A DNA stretch of 26,478 nt from a virus: positions 1 through 26,478 of IMG/VR virus record IMGVR_UViG_3300020580_000049; one strand, 5' to 3'. The notes under the pieces were generated by a model that did not search any database, was not told where the DNA came from, and was given only the letters and a program-made list of their open reading frames with translations. Position 1 is the first letter of the stretch, and each line of letters starts with the position of its first letter. Shown one piece after another: positions 7,866-15,757 of this stretch. Both the position numbers and the translations under genes were made by a program.

Positions 7866-8210
7866 GTGACAATTACGCCAGTAGTTCTTTTTGGGCCGAT
7901 ACAGATAGGTAATGTGCCGGTAACGCTTTACACTCAACCAGCTGGAATTGGGTTTGTTAAAGAAGTCGTGTTTACGAATGTGACAGCGGGAACAGTAGCA
8001 CTAACTGTTTGGATTGTTAGATCAGGCCACGCTGCAGGCGCGACTAATATTGTTATTGGTGCCGCAGCGGCAGGATTTGCATTGACTTCTGGGCAAGCCT
8101 ATATCGCGCAAGAGTTAGCTAATCTTGTTCTTGTAGTCGGAGACGCAATTGTGGCAGAGTCAAATACAGCTACTAGTATCAATTGCGTCGGCAGCGGGTG
8201 GACGCAATGA
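7866..8210 (+). CDS. Small beta-sandwich phage protein, GTG start
   Basis: The 114-residue product is almost entirely beta-strand-like, with segments VTLYTQPAGIGFVKEVVFTN, VALTVWIVRSG and LVLVVGDAIVAESN. The pattern YT.PAG...V..V.FTN.T...V.V.V..V..G resembles small virion proteins frequently found beside tail genes; this is familiarity, not a search. The GTG at 7866 is favoured by AGGGG at 7853-7857. Its stop overlaps the following cupin gene by ATGA. There is no signal peptide; a single cysteine lies near the C-terminus. Possibly a tail or fibre-attachment component; the function is unknown. Confidence 0.65.
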   Translation: MTITPVVLFGPIQIGNVPVTLYTQPAGIGFVKEVVFTNVTAGTVALTVWIVRSGHAAGATNIVIGAAAAGFALTSGQAYIAQELANLVLVVGDAIVAESNTATSINCVGSGWTQ

Positions 8211-8578
8211 TACAGTTAGAGTTACCATTGCCAAAAGATGTAAGGGTAAATATTACTCAGCCTCGCGAAATTGAATTTAAAACGGTTGATGGGCTTTTTA
8301 TAAAGCAGATATTTATCCGTAATGCGGGTTCGTTTGTTCCACAACATGCACATGTCTGGAATCATACAAGTCTACTTGCTAGGGGTAGCATATTTTGTTG
8401 GAAAGATGGTAAATTAGATCAGCGCTATATTGCGCCAACTACAATTTATATTATGGCAGGAATTAAGCATTTATTTCAGTCTCTTGAGGATGATACAATT
8501 ATTTATTGTATTCATAATCTTCATGGAGAAGAGCAAGTACGAGTGCTTAAAGAGCACCAATTAACTGATTACGAATGA
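8207..8578 (+). CDS. Phage cupin-fold protein
   Basis: With the start at ATG 8207 (ATGA overlap with the preceding stop), the protein has 123 residues. An upstream TTG at 8183 is possible but has no advantage. Cupin motif 1 is visible as FVPQHAHVWNHTSLLARGS (three His spaced H-x-H-x4-H), followed by a strand with a W-K-D-G-K turn, then PTTIYIMAGIKHLFQSL as motif 2 and IIYCIHNLHGEEQ. The two motifs supply the His residues that would bind a metal. Proteins with this HAH...H / GxxHxF / CIHN pattern are common in podovirus structural regions but have no known reaction. It may be a structural metal-stabilised protein rather than an enzyme. Confidence 0.75.
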   Translation: MIQLELPLPKDVRVNITQPREIEFKTVDGLFIKQIFIRNAGSFVPQHAHVWNHTSLLARGSIFCWKDGKLDQRYIAPTTIYIMAGIKHLFQSLEDDTIIYCIHNLHGEEQVRVLKEHQLTDYE

Positions 8579-8589
8579 GAGTAATTTAA

Positions 8590-9633
8590 ATGCCTTTTGG
8601 TTTTATTGGTGGGCTTCTTGGTGGTGTAGGATCTATAGTTGGGGCTGGAATCAGTTCTAATGCTGCTACTAGTGCTGCAAATACACAAGCTCAAGCTGCT
8701 ACAAACGCTGCTCAACTCCAGCAGCAAACTGCACTGCAAGCTTTAAGTCAACAACAATTACAATATCAAAATACACAAAATAATTTATCACCTTATCTTA
8801 ATGCAGGCGGGAATGCACTTAATGATTTAAATAATTATGCTAACCCGAATGGGTTGTTGTTTCAGAATCCAGTTGCGCTTACAGGTCAGAATCCGCAAAT
8901 AAATAACTTAAGCAACGCGCCGGGTTTAAATCTTCCACAGTTTAATATGCCCCAGTTCGGGCTACAACAGTTTCAGGCAAGTCCGGATTATCAATATTTA
9001 CTTAATCAAGGCCGAGATGCAGTGCAAAACTCGGCCGCAGGGAGAACCGGAGCGCTTTCTGGGAATATGCTCCAGGGCTTACAGCAAAATGCTACAGGCT
9101 TAGCTACTCAAGATTTTAACCAAGCTTATAGTGATTACGTCCAGAATTATCTAAATCAATATAATGCTACAAATCAAAATGCGATTAATACTTATGGTGC
9201 ACAGAATAATCAATTCCTTAATGCACAGAATGTCCTTGGTAATTATTATAATCAGCAGTTAGGCGGTGTTGGGCAACAGCAAAGTAATATTTATAATATT
9301 CTTGCAGCAAGGACAGGATCTGGACAAAATGCTGCAGCATCACTAGGCGCATTTGGTCAAGCCGGGGTTAATAATGCCAGTAATATCTTGCAGAATCAAG
9401 GTAATGCGCTTGCATCGGGCCAGATTGGGGCCGCGAATGCCCTAAGTGCCGGACAAATTGGTTCTGCCAATGCAATAACAGGAGGCATAAATAATCTAAG
9501 TACTAATCTACTTTCAGCACCAAATCCAAATTTTAATAATAACGCTAATAGTGCTTTCCAATTTCTCTTTGGTGGCGGATTGGGTGGTACAGGGGCGCTG
9601 AGTGGCAATACCAATGCGGATTTTAGTGGTTAA
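8590..9633 (+). CDS. Putative DNA ejection / internal virion protein, Gln/Asn-rich
   Basis: The 347-residue protein opens with a Gly-rich hydrophobic segment (FGFIGGLLGGVGSIVGAGIS, 3-22). Next come an Ala/Gln-rich helical region (about 23-65) and long stretches rich in Asn, Gln, Gly and Ala. The segment SPDYQYLLNQGRDAVQNSAAG (about 131-151) followed by a GNMLQGLQQ segment is a pattern often seen in phage ejection and DNA-transfer proteins. The hydrophobic N-terminal segment could insert into a membrane. No cysteine is present. It is the first of three consecutive large genes between the tail hub and fibres, matching the P22 arrangement gp7, gp20, gp16. GAGAG upstream serves as a weak ribosome binding site. 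Confidence 0.72.
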   Translation: MPFGFIGGLLGGVGSIVGAGISSNAATSAANTQAQAATNAAQLQQQTALQALSQQQLQYQNTQNNLSPYLNAGGNALNDLNNYANPNGLLFQNPVALTGQNPQINNLSNAPGLNLPQFNMPQFGLQQFQASPDYQYLLNQGRDAVQNSAAGRTGALSGNMLQGLQQNATGLATQDFNQAYSDYVQNYLNQYNATNQNAINTYGAQNNQFLNAQNVLGNYYNQQLGGVGQQQSNIYNILAARTGSGQNAAASLGAFGQAGVNNASNILQNQGNALASGQIGAANALSAGQIGSANAITGGINNLSTNLLSAPNPNFNNNANSAFQFLFGGGLGGTGALSGNTNADFSG

Positions 9634-9640
9634 TTAGTTT

Positions 9641-11542
9641 ATGCCTTACGATACCCAGTTAGATCCTAGAATTATACTTGGGGCTGGTAAGCCTTCAGGG
9701 CCTTTTGGTCCTGATATGAGCCAAATTTATCAGTCTCAAAACCAGGCTTATAGAAATGTGTTGCAGCAGCAAGATTTGGCTGGACAAAACGCGCTCCGTG
9801 GTGCATTTCAAAATCAAAATATGTTAAATCCAAACACAGGCTTACCAAATACTCAAGCTCTTGGAATGGTGGGTCAGGTAGATCCTAAGCTCGCACTTGA
9901 ATATATGGCTGCCACACAAAAAATTAATGAAGAACAACAGCGTGCGCAAGTTACAGGTTTAATGGCAAATCAGAAGATTGGGAGTATATTCGATAAGCAA
10001 GTTGTGACGCCATTGGTGACTTACGCTAAAGACTTACAAACACAAAATATACCACAAGATCAACAAGATGTAATGATAGAACAAAAACGCCAAGAGTTTA
10101 TGAAGGACATGCAGAAAAGTCAAGGCTTTTCTGATTCTACTATGAATAAGCTTGATACGAAATATGATCCTGTACGTTGGCCTTTAGGATCGGAAGGTTT
10201 TAAGAAACGCGAAGAGGATATAGCTAAAGGCTGGAAAGGGCCGTATACAGATAGTAAAGGCGCTGTGTATTGGTTGAACGAATTTTTAGGTCCAGGAGCT
10301 TTTAATCAGGATCGTACAGCGCCCTATAATCCGGTTGGGGCCGCGCGTACTGCTGGTCAAGAACCTAAACCTATGGTTGATGTAAAACCAGATGGAACTA
10401 AGGTCCCAATTCAATTTGATCCGTTAAATAATACTTATCTGAAAGATAATGAACCTTATAAACCTACAAATCCACAGAGAATTGGAGTAGAGGGTGGTAA
10501 GGGCGCCGGACCTAAAAATTTACCTGCTCCATTAGAAGCCGATATAAAAAATCCTGATACTGGTAAGTCAGAGCGGCGAGGAATACGCCAAGAACAATTG
10601 CCAGATGGAACCGTAAGGACTGTATTTGCAGGTGGACCCGATGCGGGCAAAGAAGTTCCAAAAGAACAGTTAGGAGAAGTCAGAACTAAAGGCGAACAGG
10701 CCGGACAAGAAGCAATTGATGCCACTGCAGAGTCCATAGCAGATTATAGAACACCACCATTGAGCCCTTATGCTCAGGTCCGTGGAAATGGGCCGGAAAT
10801 AATGGAGGCTATTAAGAAAGCCAATCCTGAATATAATGCACAAAAATATTACCAAGCAAACTCTGTAAGACAAGACTTTGCTCGTGGGGCAGCATCGAAA
10901 CGGATCGATGCTTTAAATACCGTAACACAGCATCTTGAGGTATTTGATGATTTAGGCAAAGCTCTAAAAAATGGAGATGTTAATGCAGTTAATAGTGTTG
11001 TCAATTATGCTAAGACACAGCTTGGACATCCAGAAGTTACGAGTTTTAATGCCGCTAAAGATGTAGTTGCAGATGAAGTGATCAAGGCTGTAATAGGTTC
11101 AGGCGCAGTTTTTGATAGAGAAGGAATGACAAAGAATTTATCCGGCTCCAGATCACCTGAACAATTGCATGATGTTGAAGTTACGATAAAAAGATTAATG
11201 GCCGGCCAAGTGGGCAGTTTAGAGAAACGATGGACTTCTGTAGGGCTTAAGAAGGATGAATTCGGAGAAAAGTTATTGCCGGATACTCTGGCAGCGGTAG
11301 ATGAATATTTGCCTAAAGAGAAGAAAGGCGAAGGAAGCGGTTCGAGTCAAACTCAACCTTCAAGCCCTTCCGGCTCAGCTTTTGCACCGTTGCCTGGTAA
11401 AGAACATTTCGATACTTTAGATCAAACTATGAAATCTCTTCCGCGAGATGGAAGAACATATCCGGTTCAAGATAAATCTACCGGACAAGTTCATTATTAT
11501 AAAAATGGCGCTGAAGTACCAAAACCACCTGGAGTGCCTTAA
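9641..11542 (+). CDS. Putative DNA ejection protein, gp20-like in position
   Basis: The 633-residue protein starts MPYDTQLDPRIILGAGKP, a short leader frequently followed in such proteins by Gln/Asn-rich helices (SQIYQSQNQAYRNVLQQQ). The next 60 residues continue helical and lead to a charged region (about 100-200) with repeated Lys/Gln. Middle and C-terminal parts include an Ala-rich helical segment (KAANP-like, about 385-480: ARGAASKRIDALNTVTQHL) and VVADEVIKAVIGSG. A disordered Ser/Pro-rich linker and a short basic C-terminal tail follow. I see no catalytic motif or cysteine. Role as an internal virion or ejection protein rests on position, composition and the leader; no specific family is claimed. 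Confidence 0.68.
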   Translation: MPYDTQLDPRIILGAGKPSGPFGPDMSQIYQSQNQAYRNVLQQQDLAGQNALRGAFQNQNMLNPNTGLPNTQALGMVGQVDPKLALEYMAATQKINEEQQRAQVTGLMANQKIGSIFDKQVVTPLVTYAKDLQTQNIPQDQQDVMIEQKRQEFMKDMQKSQGFSDSTMNKLDTKYDPVRWPLGSEGFKKREEDIAKGWKGPYTDSKGAVYWLNEFLGPGAFNQDRTAPYNPVGAARTAGQEPKPMVDVKPDGTKVPIQFDPLNNTYLKDNEPYKPTNPQRIGVEGGKGAGPKNLPAPLEADIKNPDTGKSERRGIRQEQLPDGTVRTVFAGGPDAGKEVPKEQLGEVRTKGEQAGQEAIDATAESIADYRTPPLSPYAQVRGNGPEIMEAIKKANPEYNAQKYYQANSVRQDFARGAASKRIDALNTVTQHLEVFDDLGKALKNGDVNAVNSVVNYAKTQLGHPEVTSFNAAKDVVADEVIKAVIGSGAVFDREGMTKNLSGSRSPEQLHDVEVTIKRLMAGQVGSLEKRWTSVGLKKDEFGEKLLPDTLAAVDEYLPKEKKGEGSGSSQTQPSSPSGSAFAPLPGKEHFDTLDQTMKSLPRDGRTYPVQDKSTGQVHYYKNGAEVPKPPGVP

Positions 11543-14500
11543 ATGGCTTATGCTGTAGGCGCTCCGATTGATGATCCTAGCACATTAGGGGTTAGTGCAA
11601 GCGCGCCTAGAGCTGATGTGTCTTTGCCATCTAGACGTGAGCGTGATGCGCCAATATTAGTTCAATATATCCCAAGCGACGATTTATTAAAAACTACGGG
11701 CCTAAGTCCAGAACAGTATGACACTTATCGACATCATATGGCAAAACGTGAGGCCCCTAGTTATAGTAAACCTTTTGAAAAAACAGGAAGCAAAACTACT
11801 CTTGAAGTTGGCGGTCAATATCAGATGGGGCCGGAAGAAATTGCTTCAGCAGCTAAGCATTTAGGTATTGATGCCCCTTCTAAAGAAGAATTCTTGAAAA
11901 ATCCCCATCTTCAAGAGCGTTTGTTTGATGCTTATACAGTGCAGCATGCTCAAGAGTTAATGAAAAATGAGACCTTTAAAGAAGCAGATCCAGCAAAACG
12001 AGCGGCAATCTTAGCTGGGGCACATTTAGGTGGGGTGCAGGGAGTCGAAGATTATTTAGCTGGCAAAAGTGATCCGAGCGACAAAAATAAAACTACCATA
12101 AGTAATTATGTTAATAGTACTGCTCGTGTAATGGGGGCGCCACTAATAGGTGTCTCTGATTGGACACCAAGCAATAATGCGATTGCGTCAGAACAAAGAA
12201 GATCTAATACTGATGTAGTTGATATGAGCCCAGAGCAGTTTCTTTCACTTCTCCCTCCTATACCTAAAGATGAACCTAGTTTAGCAAAACGAGATAATTT
12301 ACAAAGGTCGCTAGCTTCAGGAGATCAAATTGAACAAATTCCTTCGCTTGAAGTAAAATCTAAAGGGGATGATCTTAAAGTCGTTGATCATGATGGGAGA
12401 CATAGGGCACAAGCAGCTATTGAAGCCGGATTGGATACAATTCCTGTTTCAATTCGTGGTGCGGATGACGTTGCAGGTTTTAAAAATCTAGTTGGAAAAA
12501 CAACTGTTCCAATTGATTTTACTAAGGTTGCTTCAAAACTGGAGCAAGCACCAGTACAAGCACCGGTCCAGTTACAAGCAAGGCCAATCGGGCCGCAACA
12601 AGTTACACAAGCTCCACAACAACCCTCTTCTCCAACTGTAGCTACTGCTCCTATTCCACCGGCCCCACAGACTCCATCTAAGCCTGATTTTTATCCACAA
12701 ATCGTAGCAGGAATTAATAAAGACATAATTAATCCTGCCTCTCAAGGCTATCGTGGGGTTGCTGTTCCGAATCCAACGACCGATATAACTGCCGGACAGC
12801 GAATTGCAAATGCTAATGCGTCAAGTGCGGGTCAAGTAGGCTTACCGTCAAGAAATGTATTGGCTTCGGCTTTATCAGCAATTAACCCTATCGGTTCCGC
12901 TCAAGCTGCTGAAGGTAGTGTAGGTTTAAGTCCAAATCAACCATCGGCTTCTGCACCAATTCCTCCCGTTTCATCGCCACAAACATCTCCTTCTTCTGGC
13001 TTTGCTATTGGCGCCCCTATTGAATCTGGAAACTTTGCAGTTGGTGCTCCAGTCGGACCAAATCCGCGCCAATCTTATGTTCCAACTCCTGAAGATGTAA
13101 TTCCGCCTATTGTAAATGCTTTAAGTCCGATGTTAGGTACTGGAGTCATGGCAGGTATAGCTGGGCTCCGTAATCGCCCGATGAGTTTTGATGAATGGAA
13201 AGCTGCGCGAGACAAGGCTTTAGCTGAGACACAATTACCGGAGACTGAGACCGGGAGGAAGATTTCTAAATTCTTTGGCGCTCCGGGGCAGTTGTTAGGT
13301 TGGGCGGCTGAACAAGTTTTAGGAGATAAAACTAAATATCTAACTCCAGTTATGGATGTCTTAGCTCCAGCTTCCATTTTAGCTCCTGGAATTGGTAGTG
13401 TAGCTACGGCGCCTATTAGACCTATACTTAATCGAGCTTTACAGACGCCTGAAATGGGTGCCGTCCGGGCCGCCAATGCAGCTTACAGAAGTGAGCTTCC
13501 GGCCGGTGGTGTAGCTAATACTGAAATTGCTAACCGTATGGCACAAGCACAAGGGGCTGGAATCCCACTAACTCCTAAAGATATGTTCTTGCCAGGTGAG
13601 GCGCAAAATGTACGGTTAGCTCATGCGTTAGAAAACTCTCCTGAAGCTCGTAAACAAATACGAGATGTATCAGAAGCTAGAACACGAGGTACAGAAGTTT
13701 CGCCGGCGCAAGAACGTGTAGGTGGAAGTCTAGAACGTGGCGATGCCCATGTTACTAATGCTTTCGGGTCAGGCTCAGCTAGAGATATAAGTGAAGCTTT
13801 AAATAAAAATCTTACTAAAAATACTAGCTTATTAGGACAAGCTAGGACATTATTAGATGAATCTAAAACTCAACTACAAGATCGTATAGATACATTAAAG
13901 AATATTAAAGTACCTTCAAAGCAAATCAAAGCTGATCCTGATGTAGCTAGATTGCGTACAATGCGTAATAGGCGTGAAGCTGAGGTTAAAGACCTTAATA
14001 AAAAGATTGATAATGACAACGCTTCACTTGATGCAGTTAAAGAGGGACAAAAAATCTTTTCTCCAAATGTCCGTTCGGAGGATGTTGACAAATTTGTAGC
14101 TAAAGCGAAACCCGAACAATTAGATGCGTATCGAATTAGCGTTGGTGATGCAGTTCGAGATCAGTTTAGGCGTGTACGAGAGCTTGGCACAGAAACCAGT
14201 AAGGTTAGTATTCCACAAAATATGAAAAATAAACTTTCCTCAGCACTTGGTTCAATGCAAGTCGCTGAGGGTTTTATGCGTAAGATGGCACTAGAGGATC
14301 AGGTAACTGCCGGGGCTGAAAATGTGCTTACTGCTTTGGGAAATGAACCTGGGGCAGTAAGAAGAGCTGGGGCGCCATTCCGACGGGCGCTTGAATCTCT
14401 TGGTCATATCGGTATGAGCACTGCTATGGGACATGGTATTCATGGAGCTGGATATCAAGCTATTAGATTTGGCAGAAATGTTTTAGACTATATGGCCTAT

Positions 14501-14701
14501 GGTGGTGGATTTATGGGCCGTAAGCGAGGAACCGAGATTAGTAAGCTTTATACAGATCCTAATGCAAATATTGCAACGTCAGGAAAGAATTTATTTCAAT
14601 CGCCAGCCTTACCTGCGCGCCGCCAAAATATCTTAAACACGCTTCCGTATGGTCCAGCTGCTACTTATTCCGCCACGCAAAACTATGCGCCAAATCAATG
14701 A
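11543..14701 (+). CDS. Large ejection protein with lysozyme-like and ParB-like domains
   Basis: This 1052-residue protein starts right after the preceding stop. Residues about 60-190 resemble a phage lysozyme/transglycosylase fold: KREAPSY with Glu70 in the likely catalytic position, GGQYQMGPEEI (90-100), EEFLKNPHLQERLFDAYT (115-132), and AILAGAHLGGVQGVEDYL (155-172). Residues about 224-305 resemble a ParB/sulfiredoxin-like module: VVDMSPEQFLSLLPP (225-239), then VVDHDGRHRAQAA (280-292) and TIPVSIRGA. A long Pro/Ala/Gln-rich linker follows, then Ala-rich and charged helical regions towards the C-terminus. An AxGAP(I/V) motif appears at residues 4-8 and again twice in the linker (about 490-505). 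No cysteine is visible. Likely digests peptidoglycan during DNA entry; activity of the second domain is unknown. Confidence 0.75.
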   Translation: MAYAVGAPIDDPSTLGVSASAPRADVSLPSRRERDAPILVQYIPSDDLLKTTGLSPEQYDTYRHHMAKREAPSYSKPFEKTGSKTTLEVGGQYQMGPEEIASAAKHLGIDAPSKEEFLKNPHLQERLFDAYTVQHAQELMKNETFKEADPAKRAAILAGAHLGGVQGVEDYLAGKSDPSDKNKTTISNYVNSTARVMGAPLIGVSDWTPSNNAIASEQRRSNTDVVDMSPEQFLSLLPPIPKDEPSLAKRDNLQRSLASGDQIEQIPSLEVKSKGDDLKVVDHDGRHRAQAAIEAGLDTIPVSIRGADDVAGFKNLVGKTTVPIDFTKVASKLEQAPVQAPVQLQARPIGPQQVTQAPQQPSSPTVATAPIPPAPQTPSKPDFYPQIVAGINKDIINPASQGYRGVAVPNPTTDITAGQRIANANASSAGQVGLPSRNVLASALSAINPIGSAQAAEGSVGLSPNQPSASAPIPPVSSPQTSPSSGFAIGAPIESGNFAVGAPVGPNPRQSYVPTPEDVIPPIVNALSPMLGTGVMAGIAGLRNRPMSFDEWKAARDKALAETQLPETETGRKISKFFGAPGQLLGWAAEQVLGDKTKYLTPVMDVLAPASILAPGIGSVATAPIRPILNRALQTPEMGAVRAANAAYRSELPAGGVANTEIANRMAQAQGAGIPLTPKDMFLPGEAQNVRLAHALENSPEARKQIRDVSEARTRGTEVSPAQERVGGSLERGDAHVTNAFGSGSARDISEALNKNLTKNTSLLGQARTLLDESKTQLQDRIDTLKNIKVPSKQIKADPDVARLRTMRNRREAEVKDLNKKIDNDNASLDAVKEGQKIFSPNVRSEDVDKFVAKAKPEQLDAYRISVGDAVRDQFRRVRELGTETSKVSIPQNMKNKLSSALGSMQVAEGFMRKMALEDQVTAGAENVLTALGNEPGAVRRAGAPFRRALESLGHIGMSTAMGHGIHGAGYQAIRFGRNVLDYMAYGGGFMGRKRGTEISKLYTDPNANIATSGKNLFQSPALPARRQNILNTLPYGPAATYSATQNYAPNQ

Positions 14702-15132
14702 TACCAAAAATAATTATCGTCCCTATCGAATATCAACGATTCACCACTATTGGTGATTGGTATGAAGATAAATATGGGAATTTTACAATTTCAATCTCCT
14801 ATTTATATGATTGGAAATATGAATTTTTGGTCTTGATTCACGAATTAACTGAATGGGCTATTTGTCAATCAATGGGAGTTAAAACTCAAGCTTGCGATGA
14901 TTTTGACGGGCTTTGGGAAAGTGAGATTAAGAAAGGTATTCAAGATATTAATACCGAAGCAGGTTTTGATCGCCGGTGTCCGTACCGACGTGGGCACGTT
15001 TGGGGGGCACGAATGGAACGTTTATTCTGTTTCCTGCTCCGCGCCTCTTGGAAAGACTATTGTGAGTCGTGCGAACGTGCTATAAAGAATTATTCTAATT
15101 CTAAACAGAGTTCAAGTAATGCCTCTGTTTAA
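14698..15132 (+). CDS. Putative metal-binding protein with HELTE motif
   Basis: The 144-residue protein shows a helix with HELTEWAICQSMG (48-60), an acidic segment (DDFDGLWESE, 67-76) and a later conserved-looking motif CPYRRGHVWGARMERL (94-109). The pattern HEL.E...C...G, then D..FE, then PY..H..A...E is familiar from small phage and bacterial proteins of unknown function. The HE plus later His/Glu residues could form a zinc site, but the canonical HExxH is absent, so calling it a protease would go too far. The start ATG overlaps the end of the large ejection gene by 4 nt (ATGA), and it overlaps the racemase gene by 14 nt. It contains several cysteines. Confidence 0.65.
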   Translation: MIPKIIIVPIEYQRFTTIGDWYEDKYGNFTISISYLYDWKYEFLVLIHELTEWAICQSMGVKTQACDDFDGLWESEIKKGIQDINTEAGFDRRCPYRRGHVWGARMERLFCFLLRASWKDYCESCERAIKNYSNSKQSSSNASV

Positions 15133-15757
15133 AGCTACTCTAGGCATACTAGGCGGTATGGGCCTTAGAGCAACAAGTAATTTTCTTGATTGTCTGGTTA
15201 AAGAAATTACTGAAGTTGGCGTTACGGAAGATAGTGCGTTTCCTACCATAATTATGCTAAGTATTCCTTTACAAGAATGGGGAATTTTGGGATCGACAAA
15301 TAAAGATCATGTTAGCGCACAAGTTAATAATGGCTTGAAATGGCTACGTGAAGCCGGCGCAGATTATATAGCTGTTCCTTGCAACACAGTTCACGAGTTT
15401 ATAACCGATAAGCATGTGATTAACATTATTGATGAGACTTTAAAAGAATGTCGAGATAAAAATCTTGGCGTTCTTTGCTCCAATCAGACCAGAGAGTCAG
15501 GGTTATATGAAAGGAGTGGGTATAATATACAATATTACCCAAACCAATCTACAATCGATGGATTGATTGAAGCTGTTCAGCATGGGAAAAACCCTGATAT
15601 TAGTTTGATGCTAAATGCTGAGTTCTCTAATTGCTCTACTATCATCCTTGGTTGTACTGAGCTTTCGCTTTGTTCAAATATGAATCGTTGGGGGAATAGG
15701 ACTATTTTAGATTCAACTAAAATCTTGGCGAAGGCTTCTATAAAAGCCCTAATGTAA
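15119..15757 (+). CDS. Aspartate/glutamate racemase family protein
   Basis: The 212-residue protein has the family's N-terminal LGILGGMGLRATSNFL (8-23) and both catalytic cysteines in context: VPCNTVH (86-92, Cys88) and IILGCTELSL (175-184, Cys179). GVLCSNQTRESGLYE (117-131) matches the central region where the family has G-x-L-(A/G)-T-x-x-T-x-x-(S/G)-x-L-Y. These enzymes interconvert L- and D-Asp or Glu without cofactor using the two cysteines. Length is close to the usual 220-240. The gene overlaps its upstream neighbour by 14 nt and couples to the next gene by TAATG. An amino-acid racemase inside a phage morphogenesis operon is unusual; substrate preference cannot be read from the sequence. 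Maleate isomerase or hydantoin racemase relatives are possible alternatives. Confidence 0.88.
   Translation: MPLFKATLGILGGMGLRATSNFLDCLVKEITEVGVTEDSAFPTIIMLSIPLQEWGILGSTNKDHVSAQVNNGLKWLREAGADYIAVPCNTVHEFITDKHVINIIDETLKECRDKNLGVLCSNQTRESGLYERSGYNIQYYPNQSTIDGLIEAVQHGKNPDISLMLNAEFSNCSTIILGCTELSLCSNMNRWGNRTILDSTKILAKASIKALM

Noticed and set aside
14698-15132. Calling the HELTE protein a zinc protease
   Set aside because: The motif is HExxE, not HExxH, and no third ligand is certain. Kept only as putative metal-binding.
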